64,000 bases of DNA from Streptomyces aurantiogriseus (GTDB lineage Bacteria > Actinomycetota > Actinomycetes > Streptomycetales > Streptomycetaceae), in contig NZ_BMSX01000010.1 of assembly GCF_014649375.1 (NCBI RefSeq), forward strand, positions 62,001-126,000, in the 5' to 3' direction. A program made the position numbers and the translations under genes. The notes beneath the pieces are model-generated. The model did no database searches. It worked only from the letters and a program-made list of their open reading frames with translations, and was not told where the DNA came from. Below, in pieces: positions 47,493-56,277 of the stretch (its first letter is position 1; every line of letters starts with the position of its first letter).

Positions 47493-48500
47493 TCAGGCGA
47501 GCGTCGCCACGAGAACGGCCTTGATGGTGTGCAGGCGGTTCTCCGCCTCGTCGAAGACGACCGAGTGGGCGGACTCGAAGACCTCGTCGGTGACCTCCAG
47601 GGACGCACGGCCATGGGTCTCGAAGATCTCGCGGCCGACCGTGGTGCCGAGGTCGTGGAAGGCCGGCAGGCAGTGCAGGAACTTGACGTCCGGGTTGCCG
47701 GTGGCGCGCAGGACGTCCATGGTCACGGCGTACGGGGAGAGCGCCGCGATCCGCTCGTCCCAGACCTCCTTGGGCTCGCCCATGGAGACCCATACGTCGG
47801 TGGCGACGAAGTCGGCGCCCAGGACGCCCTCGGCCAGGGACTCGGTGAGGGTGATGCGGGCCCCGCTGGTCTCGGCGAGCTCATGGGCCCGGTCGACGAT
47901 CTCCTGCGCGGGCCAGTAGGTCTTCGGGGCGACGATGCGGACGTCCATGCCGAGCAGGGCCCCGGTGATCAGATAGGAGTTGCCCATGTTGAAGCGGGCG
48001 TCGCCGAGGTAGGCGAAGGCGATCTCCGGCAGCGGCTTGGCGGTGTGCTCGGTCATGGTGAGCACGTCGGCGAGCATCTGGGTGGGGTGCCAGTCGTCGG
48101 TGAGGCCGTTGTAGACGGGCACGCCCGCGTGCACGGCCAGTTCCTCGACCTTCGCCTGGCTGTCGCCGCGGTACTCGATCCCGTCGTACATCCGGCCCAG
48201 CACCCGCGCGGTGTCCTTCACCGACTCCTTGTGGCCGATCTGCGAGCCCGACGGGTCGAGGTACGTCGTAGAGGCGCCCTGGTCGGCGGCGGCGACCTCG
48301 AACGCACAGCGGGTGCGCGTCGAGGTCTTCTCGAAGATCAGCGCGATGTTCCTGCCGCTCAGGTGGCGCGTCTCGGTCCCGGCCTTCTTGGCGGCCTTCA
48401 GCTCGGCGGCCAGCTCGATCAGGCCGCGGAACTCCTCCTGGGTGAAGTCCAGCTCCTTGAGGAAGTGGCGGCCGGCGAGGGCGGTCGGGACTGTCGCCAT
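47493..48500 (-). CDS. arcB: Ornithine carbamoyltransferase
   Basis: Cytoplasmic enzyme of 335 residues that exchanges carbamoyl phosphate and ornithine for citrulline. Substrate motifs: STRTR (carbamoyl phosphate), HPTQ, DVWVSMGE and FLHCLPAFH (ornithine). Being downstream of arginine deiminase on the same strand suggests the catabolic role (citrulline to ornithine plus carbamoyl phosphate), although an anabolic ArgF role cannot be excluded. A 112-base gap with two TCTATAC repeats separates it from arcA, so it has its own promoter. Confidence 0.95.
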   Translation of the reverse strand: MATVPTALAGRHFLKELDFTQEEFRGLIELAAELKAAKKAGTETRHLSGRNIALIFEKTSTRTRCAFEVAAADQGASTTYLDPSGSQIGHKESVKDTARVLGRMYDGIEYRGDSQAKVEELAVHAGVPVYNGLTDDWHPTQMLADVLTMTEHTAKPLPEIAFAYLGDARFNMGNSYLITGALLGMDVRIVAPKTYWPAQEIVDRAHELAETSGARITLTESLAEGVLGADFVATDVWVSMGEPKEVWDERIAALSPYAVTMDVLRATGNPDVKFLHCLPAFHDLGTTVGREIFETHGRASLEVTDEVFESAHSVVFDEAENRLHTIKAVLVATLA

Positions 48501-48553
48501 GGGGGCGCTCCAGAGGTGCGGTGAAGGGATGCAGTGACAGGAACCTTTGGAAG

Positions 48554-48580
48554 TCTATACGAGATTCAGCATTTCTATAC
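48554..48580 (-). promoter_or_regulatory. Promoter/ARG-box candidate of arcB with two TCTATAC repeats
   Basis: TCTATAC at 48554-48560 and 48574-48580 (20 bases apart, two helical turns), reading GTATAGA toward arcB. The AT-rich stretch stands out. It could hold overlapping -10 elements or an ArgR-type double site. Confidence 0.45.
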
Positions 48581-48612
48581 AGCCCCGCACGCCGATCCGC
48601 ACACCCTTGCGG

Positions 48613-49836
48613 CTACACGGCCTCCCGCACGACCGGACAGCTCATGCAGCGCGGCCCGCCCCGGCCCCGGCCCAGCTCACTGCCCGGGATCTCTATCACC
48701 TCGATGCCCTGTTTGCGCAGATGGGTATTGGTGGTGGCGTTGCGCTCATAGGCGATGACGACGCCGGGTTCGACGGCGAGGACGTTGCAGCCGTCGTCCC
48801 ACTGCTCACGTTCGGCCGCGTGCACGTCCTGGGTGGCGGTCAGCACGCGGATCTCGCTGAGACCGAGGGCGGCGGCGATCGCGCGGTGCATGTGCTCCGG
48901 CGGGTGGTCGGTGACCTTCAGCTCCTTCTCGCCGACACCCGGCTCGATGGTGTAAGAGCGGAGCATGCCGAGGCCCGCGTACTGGGTGAAGGTGTCACCG
49001 TCGACCATCGTCATCACGGTGTCGAGGTGCATGAGGGCGCGCCGCTTCGGCATGTCGAGGGCCACGATCGTCTCGGCCGAGCCGGCGGCGAAGAGCTTGT
49101 GGGCGAGCATCTCGACGGCCTGGGGCGTGGTGCGCTCGCTCATGCCGATGAGCACCGCACCGTTGCCGATGACCAGGACGTCCCCGCCCTCGATGGTGGA
49201 GGGGTAGTCGGCCTGCCCCTCGGACCAGACGTGGAACGTTTCCGCACGAAAGAGCGGGTGGTAGCGGTAGATCGCCTCGAAGTGCACGGTCTCGCGCTGC
49301 CGGGCCGGCCAGCGCATCGCGTTGATGGAGACGCCGTCGTAGATCCAGGCCGAGGTGTCACGGGTGAACAGGTGGTTGGGCAGCGGGCGCAGGAGGAAGT
49401 CGTCGAGCTCCATGACGTGGAAGCGCACGGACGTCGGCTCCGGGTGCACCTCCAGGAACTCCCTCTTGGTCATGCCGCCGACGAGGGCCTCCGCGAGTTC
49501 GGGTGCGGGGAGGTTCTCGAAGGCGGCACGGAGGTGGTCGGTGGCGAGCACCCCGTACTCCTTCTCGTCGAAGACCCGGTCCAGGACGAGTGATCTGGCC
49601 GCCGGGATCTTCAGGGCCTCGGTGAGCAGGTCGCCGAAGAGGTGGACGGCGACGCCTCGGTCGCGCAGGACGTCCGCGAAGCCGTCGTGCTCGGCGCGCG
49701 CCCGGCGCACCCACAGCACGTCGTCGAAGAGGAGGGCGTCCTTGTTGCTGGGGGTGAGCCTTTTGAGCTCGAGATCCGGCCGGTGCAGGATGACGCGGCG
49801 CAGCCGCCCGGCCTCGGAGTCGACATGGAATCCCAT
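48613..49836 (-). CDS. arcA: Arginine deiminase
   Basis: Hydrolyses arginine to citrulline and ammonia, 407 residues. The guanidine-binding and catalytic elements are seen: FTRDTSAWIYDG, EGGDVLVIGNGAVLIGMSER, HLDTVMTMVD and the nucleophile Cys397 in GPRCMSCP. In the common motif the second position is MSMP; here it is MSCP. ATG at 49836 has GGAGG nearby. With arcB it forms the first steps of the arginine deiminase pathway; no carbamate kinase is seen in the window. Confidence 0.95.
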   Translation of the reverse strand: MGFHVDSEAGRLRRVILHRPDLELKRLTPSNKDALLFDDVLWVRRARAEHDGFADVLRDRGVAVHLFGDLLTEALKIPAARSLVLDRVFDEKEYGVLATDHLRAAFENLPAPELAEALVGGMTKREFLEVHPEPTSVRFHVMELDDFLLRPLPNHLFTRDTSAWIYDGVSINAMRWPARQRETVHFEAIYRYHPLFRAETFHVWSEGQADYPSTIEGGDVLVIGNGAVLIGMSERTTPQAVEMLAHKLFAAGSAETIVALDMPKRRALMHLDTVMTMVDGDTFTQYAGLGMLRSYTIEPGVGEKELKVTDHPPEHMHRAIAAALGLSEIRVLTATQDVHAAEREQWDDGCNVLAVEPGVVIAYERNATTNTHLRKQGIEVIEIPGSELGRGRGGPRCMSCPVVREAV

Positions 49837-49910
49837 GCCTCCATCCTGACCATCGGGGACCGCCTTCACCCGCTCCTGGACCGATTCCGCCCGACCCAGT
49901 TTTCGTCCCC

Positions 49911-49940
49911 TTGACGACAAGGACCCCCGGCCGTTATCGT
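49911..49940 (+). promoter_or_regulatory. Promoter of the SPFH operon
   Basis: TTGACG (49911-49916), 18-base spacer, TATCGT (49935-49940), a near-canonical vegetative promoter 35 bases before the GTG. It is enclosed by an 8-base inverted repeat TTTTCGTC (49900-49907) and GACGAAAA (49947-49954). Confidence 0.6.
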
Positions 49941-49974
49941 CGTGCTGACGAAAATCGCGAACGAGGGGGATCCC

Positions 49975-51138
49975 GTGGCTGACATCACCCGACGCCTCGG
50001 CTGGCGCCATCTCCGGGGCGCTCCGACGGCGCACGTCCGTCATCACCGCTCCGGCAAGCTGGTGCACGACGGGCCGGGGCTCAGCTTCTGGTTCCGCTCG
50101 CTGACCGCCGCGCTCTCCGAAGTGCCGGTCGACGACCGGGAGTTGGCGATGACCTTCCATGCCCGTACGGCCGACTTCCAGGATGTGGCCGTACAGGCGA
50201 CGGTCACCTACCGCGTCAGCGACCCGGCCGTCGCCGCCGCCCGCCTCGACTTCTCGATCGACCCGGACACCGGCGCCTGGCGAGGCGCGCCGCTGGAGCA
50301 GCTCGGCACGCTGCTGACGGAGACGGCCCAGCAGCACGCACTGGACGTGCTCGCCCGTACGCCGCTGGCGTCGGCGCTGGTGGACGGCGTGACGTCCGTG
50401 CGTGAGCGGGTCGCGGCCGGCCTCGCCGCGGAGCCCCGCCTCCCCGCCACCGGCATCGAGATCGTGGCCGTCCGCGTGGTGGCCCTGCGTCCCGAGCCGG
50501 AGGTGGAGCGGGCCCTGCGCACGCCGGCCCGTGAGCAGATCCAGCAGGAGGCGGACCGGGCGACGTACGAGCGGCGGGCGGTGGCCGTCGAGCGGGAACG
50601 GACGATCGCCGAGAACGAGCTCGCCAGCAGGATCGAACTCGCCCGGCGCGAGGAGCAGCTGGTCGAGCAGCGCGGTACGAACACCCGGCGCGAGGCCGAG
50701 GAGAACGCGGCCGCCGACAAGGTACGGGCCGAGGCGGAGGCGACGCGCACGGTGCGGCTCGCGGAGGCGGAGGCGGCCCGCTCGGTCAAGCTCGCCGAGG
50801 CGGAGGCGGCCCGGCAGGTCCGGCTGGCCGACGCCGAGGCGCACCGCACCCAGCGGCTGTCCGAGGCGGAGGCCGCCCGCACGGTGACCCTCGCCGACGC
50901 GGAGGCGTCCCGTTCCGTACGGCTCGCCCGCGCGGAGGCCGAGGCGGCGCGCGAGGTGGGCGAGGCGCGGGCGCAGGCCCAGGCGGCCTGGCTGCGCGTG
51001 CACGCCGACGTCGACGTGACGACCCTGCACGCCCTCACCGGGACACGGCTCGCGGAGAACCTCCCGCAGATCGACAGCGTGACGATCTCGCCGGACGTGC
51101 TGACCGGGCTGCTCGCCAAGCTGGGAGCACAGGAGTGA
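49975..51138 (+). CDS. SPFH/band-7 domain protein with hendecad-repeat coiled coil
   Basis: A 387-residue protein. Residues about 25-200 form a SPFH/prohibitin-like domain (for example DRELAMTFHARTADFQDVAV and YRVSDPAVAAARLDFSID). Residues about 200-340 are a long charged helix in which an 11-residue unit of type RLAEAEAARSV repeats about six times, a right-handed coiled coil that would drive oligomers. No membrane span is visible, unlike flotillin. GTG at 49975 follows GAGGGGG. Coupled by GTGA to a NAD-kinase-like gene, suggesting a joint function. Confidence 0.82.
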   Translation: MADITRRLGWRHLRGAPTAHVRHHRSGKLVHDGPGLSFWFRSLTAALSEVPVDDRELAMTFHARTADFQDVAVQATVTYRVSDPAVAAARLDFSIDPDTGAWRGAPLEQLGTLLTETAQQHALDVLARTPLASALVDGVTSVRERVAAGLAAEPRLPATGIEIVAVRVVALRPEPEVERALRTPAREQIQQEADRATYERRAVAVERERTIAENELASRIELARREEQLVEQRGTNTRREAEENAAADKVRAEAEATRTVRLAEAEAARSVKLAEAEAARQVRLADAEAHRTQRLSEAEAARTVTLADAEASRSVRLARAEAEAAREVGEARAQAQAAWLRVHADVDVTTLHALTGTRLAENLPQIDSVTISPDVLTGLLAKLGAQE

Positions 51139-52034
51139 GCCTCGCCCCGCGAGCCGTACTCGTCCATCGCACCACGGAGTACGAGGAGTTGGTGGCCCGG
51201 CACGGCACACACGGCCAGGCCGCCTTCTTCCTCGCCTCCCGCGGCCGGGACATCGAGGAGGTCGCCGAACGGCACCGCCGCACCAGGCGGGCACTGGCGG
51301 AGGTGACGGCGGCGATCCCCCTGACGTGGCGTCAGTCACGGGTCGAGCGTGCCGACTTGGACCGCTTCCTGTTCGCGCCCGAGGACGTGGTCGTCGTGGT
51401 CGGGCAGGACGGTCTGGTGGCCAACGTCGCCAAGTACCTCGCGGGGCAGCCGGTGGTGGGCATCGACACGGACCCCGGCCGCAATCCGGGCGTCCTGGTC
51501 CGCCACCGCCCGCGGGACGCGGGTGTGCTGCTCCCCTCCGCGCTCGCGGCCGGCACGGAGACGGCCGAACTGACCATGGTCGAGGCCGTCGCCGACGACA
51601 CGCAACGGCTGCTGGCCCTCAACGAGATCTACCTCGGCGCCGCCGGTCACCAGACCGCCCGATACCGCCTGGGCCTCGAGGACGACGGGGGTGTCGTCGA
51701 GGCCCAGGCCTCCTCCGGGGTGCTCGTGGGGACCGGCACGGGGGCGACCGGCTGGATCCGCTCGGTGTGGCAGGACCGGGGTGGCACTCTCCGCCTGCCG
51801 GGGCCGACGGAGCGCCGGCTCCTGTGGTTCGTACGGGAGGCATGGCCGTCCCCGGCGACGGGCACCTCGCTGGTCGCGGGCGAGCTGGCGGCCGGGGGCC
51901 GGCTGACGCTCACGGTCGAGTCGGAGCGGCTCATCGCCTTCGGGGACGGGATCGAGAGCGACGCGGTGGAGCTGACGTGGGGGCAGAGGGTGACGGTGGG
52001 GGTGTGCGGGGAGCGGTTGCGGTTGGTGGGGTGA
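51135..52034 (+). CDS. NAD-kinase-like protein
   Basis: A 299-residue protein with the NAD/diacylglycerol-kinase fold pattern. The nucleotide motif GGDGT of true NAD kinases reads GQDGL (VVVVGQDGLVANVAKYL), and the NE motif (LNEIYLGAAGHQTARY) and GVLVGTGTGATGW loop are present in degenerate form. A phosphotransferase or a nucleotide sensor are both possible. The GTG start overlaps the SPFH stop (GTGA). Confidence 0.72.
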   Translation: MSLAPRAVLVHRTTEYEELVARHGTHGQAAFFLASRGRDIEEVAERHRRTRRALAEVTAAIPLTWRQSRVERADLDRFLFAPEDVVVVVGQDGLVANVAKYLAGQPVVGIDTDPGRNPGVLVRHRPRDAGVLLPSALAAGTETAELTMVEAVADDTQRLLALNEIYLGAAGHQTARYRLGLEDDGGVVEAQASSGVLVGTGTGATGWIRSVWQDRGGTLRLPGPTERRLLWFVREAWPSPATGTSLVAGELAAGGRLTLTVESERLIAFGDGIESDAVELTWGQRVTVGVCGERLRLVG

Positions 52035-52065
52035 GGGCGGGCGCCCTGGCCATCGACAGGACCTG

Positions 52066-52100
52066 CCGGGGCCCCGCGCCGAACAGGCGCGGGGCCCCGG
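52066..52100. terminator. Bidirectional terminator between convergent operons
   Basis: Perfect 15-base stem CCGGGGCCCCGCGCC (52066-52080) with 52086-52100 and the loop GAACA. Placed exactly between the NAD-kinase-like gene and pnkp. Confidence 0.92.
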
Positions 52101-52104
52101 GGCC

Positions 52105-54687
52105 TCACAGCCGCGGGTCCACCGGCTCCGACTCCAGCGCCAGCACTCCGAACACCGCCTCGTGCACGCGCCACAGGGGCTCGCCCTCGGCCAGGCGGTC
52201 CAGGGCCTCCAGGCCGAGGACGTACTCGCGGATCGCGAGGGAGCGCTTGTGGTTCAGGTAGCGTCCGCGCAGACGGGCGAGGTTGTCGGGGCGCGTGTAC
52301 TCCGGGCCGTAGATGATCCGCAGGTACTCGCGGCCCCGGCACTTGATGCCGGGCTGGACCAGGCGGCCCTCCGTGCTGCGCACCACCGCGCCGAGCGGCT
52401 TGACGACCATGCCCTCGCCGCCTCGGCCGGTCATCTCCAGCCACCAGTCGACGCCGGCCTGCACCGACTCGGGGTCGGCCGTGTCGACGTACAGGCGCCG
52501 GGTCGTCTGGAGCAGGCCGGTGGAGTCGTGCTCCACCAGGCGGTCGAGGAGGGACAGCTGCTGGTCGTGGGGCAGGGCCGCGAGGCTGCGGCCCTGGACC
52601 GCCAGGATCTGGAACGGCGCCAGGCGGACGCCCTCCAGCCCCTCCGTCGTCCAGCAGTAGCGCCGGTACGCCTCCGTGAACGCGGCCGCGTCCGAGGCCC
52701 GCTCACGCTGGCGGGACAGGAGGTCCGAGACGTCGACGCCCCGGGCCGCCGCGCCCTCCAGCGCGGTCAGCGCGCCCGGGAAGACCGCGCCGGACGCGGC
52801 GCCGACGGCCGCGTACTGCGAGCGCAACAGCCCGGACGCCTTCAGCGACCACGGCATCAGTTCGGCGTCGAGCAGCAGCCAGTCCGTGTCCAGTTCCGAC
52901 CAGAGGCCCGCCTCGCCCACCGCCGTCCGTACCCGGCCGAGGATCTCCTCCGTCACCGACTCGTCGTCGAAGAAGGGGCGGCCCGTGCGGGTGTACAGCG
53001 ACCCCGTCGGGCCGTCCACACCGAACCGCTTGCGCGCCGCCTCCGCGTCCCGGCACACCAGGACCACCGCCCGCGAACCCATGTGCTTCTCCTCGCACAC
53101 GACCCGCTCGACACCGTCCTGCGCGTACTGCGCGAAGGCCTCCGCCGGGTGCTCCAGAAAGTGTTCCTCAGCGGCTCCGCCGCGGGCCTCGACACGGCTG
53201 GTCGCCGTCGGCGCCATGGTCGGCGGGAGGTACGGCAGCAGCCGTGGGTCGACGGCGAAGCGGCTCATGACCTCCAGGGCCGCGGCCGCGTTCTCCTCAC
53301 GGATCGAGATCCGGGCCTGGCCCTCGTACCGGGTCTCGACGATCCGTCGGCCGTGCACGTCCGCCAGGTCCAGCGGCCGCCCGTCGTGCCCGCCGGGCGC
53401 CTCGGAGCGCAGCGGCTTGGCCGGCTCGTACCAGACCCGCTCGGCCGGTACGTCGACCAGCTCCCGCTCCGGCCAGCGCAGCGCGGTCAGCTTGCCGCCG
53501 AAGACGGCGCCGGTGTCCAGGCAGATGGTGTTGTTCAGCCAGGTGGCCTCCGGGACGGGGGTGTGGCCGTAGACGACCGCGGCCCGGCCCCGGTAGTCCT
53601 CCGCCCACGGGTAGCGCACCGGCAGCCCGAACTCGTCGGTCTCGCCGGTGGTGTCGCCGTACAGCGCGTGCGAGCGGACGCGGCCGGAGGTGCGGCCGTG
53701 GTACTTCTCCGGCAGACCGGCGTGACAGACGACGAGACGTCCGCCGTCGAGGACGTAGTGGCTGACGAGTCCGTCGAGGAACTCCCGCACCTCGGCCAGG
53801 AACTCCTCGCTCTCGCCCGCCATCTGCTCGATGGTCTCGGCGAGGCCGTGGGTGTGCTGGACCTTGCGGCCGCGCAGGTGACGGCCGTACTTGTTCTCGT
53901 GGTTGCCGGGGACGCACAGCGCGTTGCCCGACTTCACCATCGCCATCACGCGGCGCAGCACGCCCGGGCTGTCCGGGCCGCGGTCGACGAGGTCGCCGAC
54001 GAAGACGGCCTGGCGCCCGTCCGGGTGGACGCCGTCGACGTATCCCAACTTGCCGAGCAGGGCCTCGAGTTCGGAGGCGCAGCCGTGGATGTCGCCGATG
54101 ATGTCGAAGGGGCCGGTGAGGTGGGTCAGGTCGTTGAAGCGCTTCTCGGTGACGACGGTGGCGTGCTCGACGTCCTCGACTCCGCGCAGGATGTGGACCT
54201 TGCGGAAGCCCTCGCGCTCCAGGTGCCGGAGGGACCTGCGGAGTTCGCGGGTGTGGCGCTGGATGACCCGGCGCGGCATGTCGGCGCGGTCGGTGCGGCC
54301 CGCGTTGCGCTGGGCGCACACCTCCTCCGGGACGTCCAGCACGATCGCTATGGGAAGCACGTCGTACTGCCTGGCCAGGTCGATCAGCTGGCGGCGGGCG
54401 TCCGGCTGCACGCTGGTCGCGTCGACGACCGTGCGCCGGCCGGCCGCGAGCCGCTTGCCCGCGATGTAGTGCAGGACGTCGAAGGCGTCCCGGGTGGCGC
54501 TCTGGTCGTTCTCGTCGTCGGAGACGAGGCCGCGGCAGAAGTCGGAGGAGATGACCTCGGTCGGCTTGAAGTGCCGACGGGCGAAGGTGGACTTGCCCGA
54601 GCCGGACGCGCCGATCAGCACGACGAGGGAGAGGTCGGTGACGGGCAGGACACGGCCCTGCTTCGGGGACTCCTGGGTCTCGGTCAT
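52105..54687 (-). CDS. pnkp: Polynucleotide kinase-phosphatase-ligase Pnkp
   Basis: RNA-repair enzyme of 860 residues with three domains. The kinase has P-loop GASGSGKST (about 27-35). The metallophosphatase region starts near 190 (GDIHGC, GDLVDRGPD, GNHEN and VYGHTP). The ligase-type adenylyltransferase has the lysine Lys534 in CEEKHMGSR and later EGMVVKPLG. Together they heal 5'-OH and 2',3'-cyclic phosphate ends and start sealing; bacterial Pnkp seals only with Hen1 (established). ATG at 54687 overlaps the Hen1 stop (ATGA), so the partners are translated together. Full length and all catalytic motifs intact. Confidence 0.95.
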   Translation of the reverse strand: MTETQESPKQGRVLPVTDLSLVVLIGASGSGKSTFARRHFKPTEVISSDFCRGLVSDDENDQSATRDAFDVLHYIAGKRLAAGRRTVVDATSVQPDARRQLIDLARQYDVLPIAIVLDVPEEVCAQRNAGRTDRADMPRRVIQRHTRELRRSLRHLEREGFRKVHILRGVEDVEHATVVTEKRFNDLTHLTGPFDIIGDIHGCASELEALLGKLGYVDGVHPDGRQAVFVGDLVDRGPDSPGVLRRVMAMVKSGNALCVPGNHENKYGRHLRGRKVQHTHGLAETIEQMAGESEEFLAEVREFLDGLVSHYVLDGGRLVVCHAGLPEKYHGRTSGRVRSHALYGDTTGETDEFGLPVRYPWAEDYRGRAAVVYGHTPVPEATWLNNTICLDTGAVFGGKLTALRWPERELVDVPAERVWYEPAKPLRSEAPGGHDGRPLDLADVHGRRIVETRYEGQARISIREENAAAALEVMSRFAVDPRLLPYLPPTMAPTATSRVEARGGAAEEHFLEHPAEAFAQYAQDGVERVVCEEKHMGSRAVVLVCRDAEAARKRFGVDGPTGSLYTRTGRPFFDDESVTEEILGRVRTAVGEAGLWSELDTDWLLLDAELMPWSLKASGLLRSQYAAVGAASGAVFPGALTALEGAAARGVDVSDLLSRQRERASDAAAFTEAYRRYCWTTEGLEGVRLAPFQILAVQGRSLAALPHDQQLSLLDRLVEHDSTGLLQTTRRLYVDTADPESVQAGVDWWLEMTGRGGEGMVVKPLGAVVRSTEGRLVQPGIKCRGREYLRIIYGPEYTRPDNLARLRGRYLNHKRSLAIREYVLGLEALDRLAEGEPLWRVHEAVFGVLALESEPVDPRL

Positions 54688-56168
54688 GCTGCCTTCGCCT
54701 CCTTCTCGTTCGGGTTCTTGCCGTCGGCCGCGCTCATCACGAAAACGGCCATCTGGGTGGGCGGTCCCACTTCGGGGTCGTCGGGTCCCACGGGCCGGAA
54801 CTCGACCTCGTAGCCGTGTCGTTCGGCCACCGTGGCCGCCCAGGCGCGGAACTCCTCGCGGGTCCATTCGAAGCGGTGGTCACCGTGCCGGACGTGGCCG
54901 GCCGGGAGGCTCTCCCAGCGGACGTTGTACTCGACGTTCGGGGTGGTCACCAGGACCGTGCGCGGGCGGGCCGAGCCGAACACCGCGTACTCCAGGGCGG
55001 GCAGCCGGGGCAGGTCGAGGTGCTCGATCACCTCGCTGAGCACGGCCGCGTCGTAGCCCTTGAGCCGGGTGTCGGTGTAGGCGAGCGACCCCTGCAGGAG
55101 CTTGACGCGGGAGGCCTGGCGCTCGCCCATGCGGTCCAGCTTCAGCCGGCGGGACGCGATGGTGAGCGCGCGCATCGACACGTCGACGCCGACGATCTCG
55201 GTGAACCGCACGTCCTTCAGCAGCGCCTGCACCAACTGACCCTGCCCGCAGCCGAGGTCGAGCACCCGGGTGGCGCCGGACTCCTGCAGGGCCGCGACGA
55301 TCGCGTCCCGGCGCTGTACGGCGAGCGGGGTCGGCTTCTCCTCCGTCTCGGCCTCCGCCTCGACCGCGTTGTCGATCTCCTCGACCTCGCTGTCGTCGGC
55401 CTCGGCCAGCCGCACCAGCTCCAGCCGCTCCATCGCCTGCCGGGTCAGCGACCAGCGGCGCGAGAGGTAACGGCTGGTGATCAGCTTCTGCTCGGGGTGC
55501 TCGGGAAGCCAGCCCTCGCCGACGCGCAGCAGCTTGTCGACCTCGTCGGGGGCGACCCAGTAGTGCTTGGCGTCGTCGAGGACGGGCAGCAGGACGTACA
55601 GGTGCCGCAGGGCCTCGGCGAGGGTCAGCGTCTCCGACTCCAGCACGAGGTGCACGTACCGCGAGTCCCCCCACTCCGGGAACTCGGTGTCCAGCGCGAC
55701 CGGTTCGACGGTCACCGTCCAGCCGAGCGGCTCGAAGAGATTCCGTACGAGGTCGGGGCCGCCGCGGGCGGGCAGCGCGGGGACCTCGACGCGCAGCGGC
55801 AGCGGCTCGGTGGCACGCTCGGGGCGGGCGGTGCACACGCCCCGCATCGCGCTGGAGAAGACGTTGCTCAGCGCGACCGCGAGCAGCGAGGAGGCCGCGT
55901 ACGGGCGGTCGTTGACGTACTGCGCGAGCGCCGCGTCGGGAGCGCCCCCGCGGCCCTTGCCCTTGCCGCGTCTCACCAGCGCCACGGCATCCACCTCCAG
56001 CAGGAGCGCCGCCGTGCAGCGCTGCGCGTCCGCCTCGGGATAGAGGACGTGCGCCTTGCCGTAGGAGGTGGAGAACGCCTGCGCCTTGTCGGGATGCTTG
56101 TGCAGCAGGTAGCCCAGGTCGGTGGCGGGGCGTTCGTGGGTGCCGGTGGTGCTGATGGTCAGGAACAC
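54684..56168 (-). CDS. hen1: 3'-terminal RNA ribose 2'-O-methyltransferase Hen1
   Basis: Encodes 494 residues. The N-terminal half (about 1-250) is the ligase-activating domain of bacterial Hen1 (MFLTISTTG and HPEQKLITSRYL). An acidic linker (DSEVEEIDNAVEAEAETEEK) leads to the SAM methyltransferase domain with VLDLGCGQGQL. The Hen1 metal site is visible: EVIEHL and, after TTPNVEYNVRW, HGDHRFEW. It methylates the repaired 3' end so the same ribotoxin cannot cut it again. GTG start at 56168 with GAGG upstream. Coupled to Pnkp; the pair is a complete repair module. Confidence 0.95.
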   Translation of the reverse strand: MFLTISTTGTHERPATDLGYLLHKHPDKAQAFSTSYGKAHVLYPEADAQRCTAALLLEVDAVALVRRGKGKGRGGAPDAALAQYVNDRPYAASSLLAVALSNVFSSAMRGVCTARPERATEPLPLRVEVPALPARGGPDLVRNLFEPLGWTVTVEPVALDTEFPEWGDSRYVHLVLESETLTLAEALRHLYVLLPVLDDAKHYWVAPDEVDKLLRVGEGWLPEHPEQKLITSRYLSRRWSLTRQAMERLELVRLAEADDSEVEEIDNAVEAEAETEEKPTPLAVQRRDAIVAALQESGATRVLDLGCGQGQLVQALLKDVRFTEIVGVDVSMRALTIASRRLKLDRMGERQASRVKLLQGSLAYTDTRLKGYDAAVLSEVIEHLDLPRLPALEYAVFGSARPRTVLVTTPNVEYNVRWESLPAGHVRHGDHRFEWTREEFRAWAATVAERHGYEVEFRPVGPDDPEVGPPTQMAVFVMSAADGKNPNEKEAKAA

Positions 56169-56277
56169 GGTGGGTTGCCTCGGAAGGGTTCGGAAGGAGC
56201 GAAAGCGCTGGTCGTGCGCCTACGCGTGCCCCCCAACGTACAGAGAACGGTCCGGGGACACCCGGGATTTTCCCGCG

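Noticed and set aside
50733..50955. 33-base repeats considered as a CRISPR-like array
   Set aside because: The units are contiguous, in frame and vary by codon; there are no spacers. They encode a coiled coil.
52162..54813. 883-codon plus-strand frame opposite pnkp
   Set aside because: Antisense of a three-domain enzyme with all catalytic motifs on the other strand.
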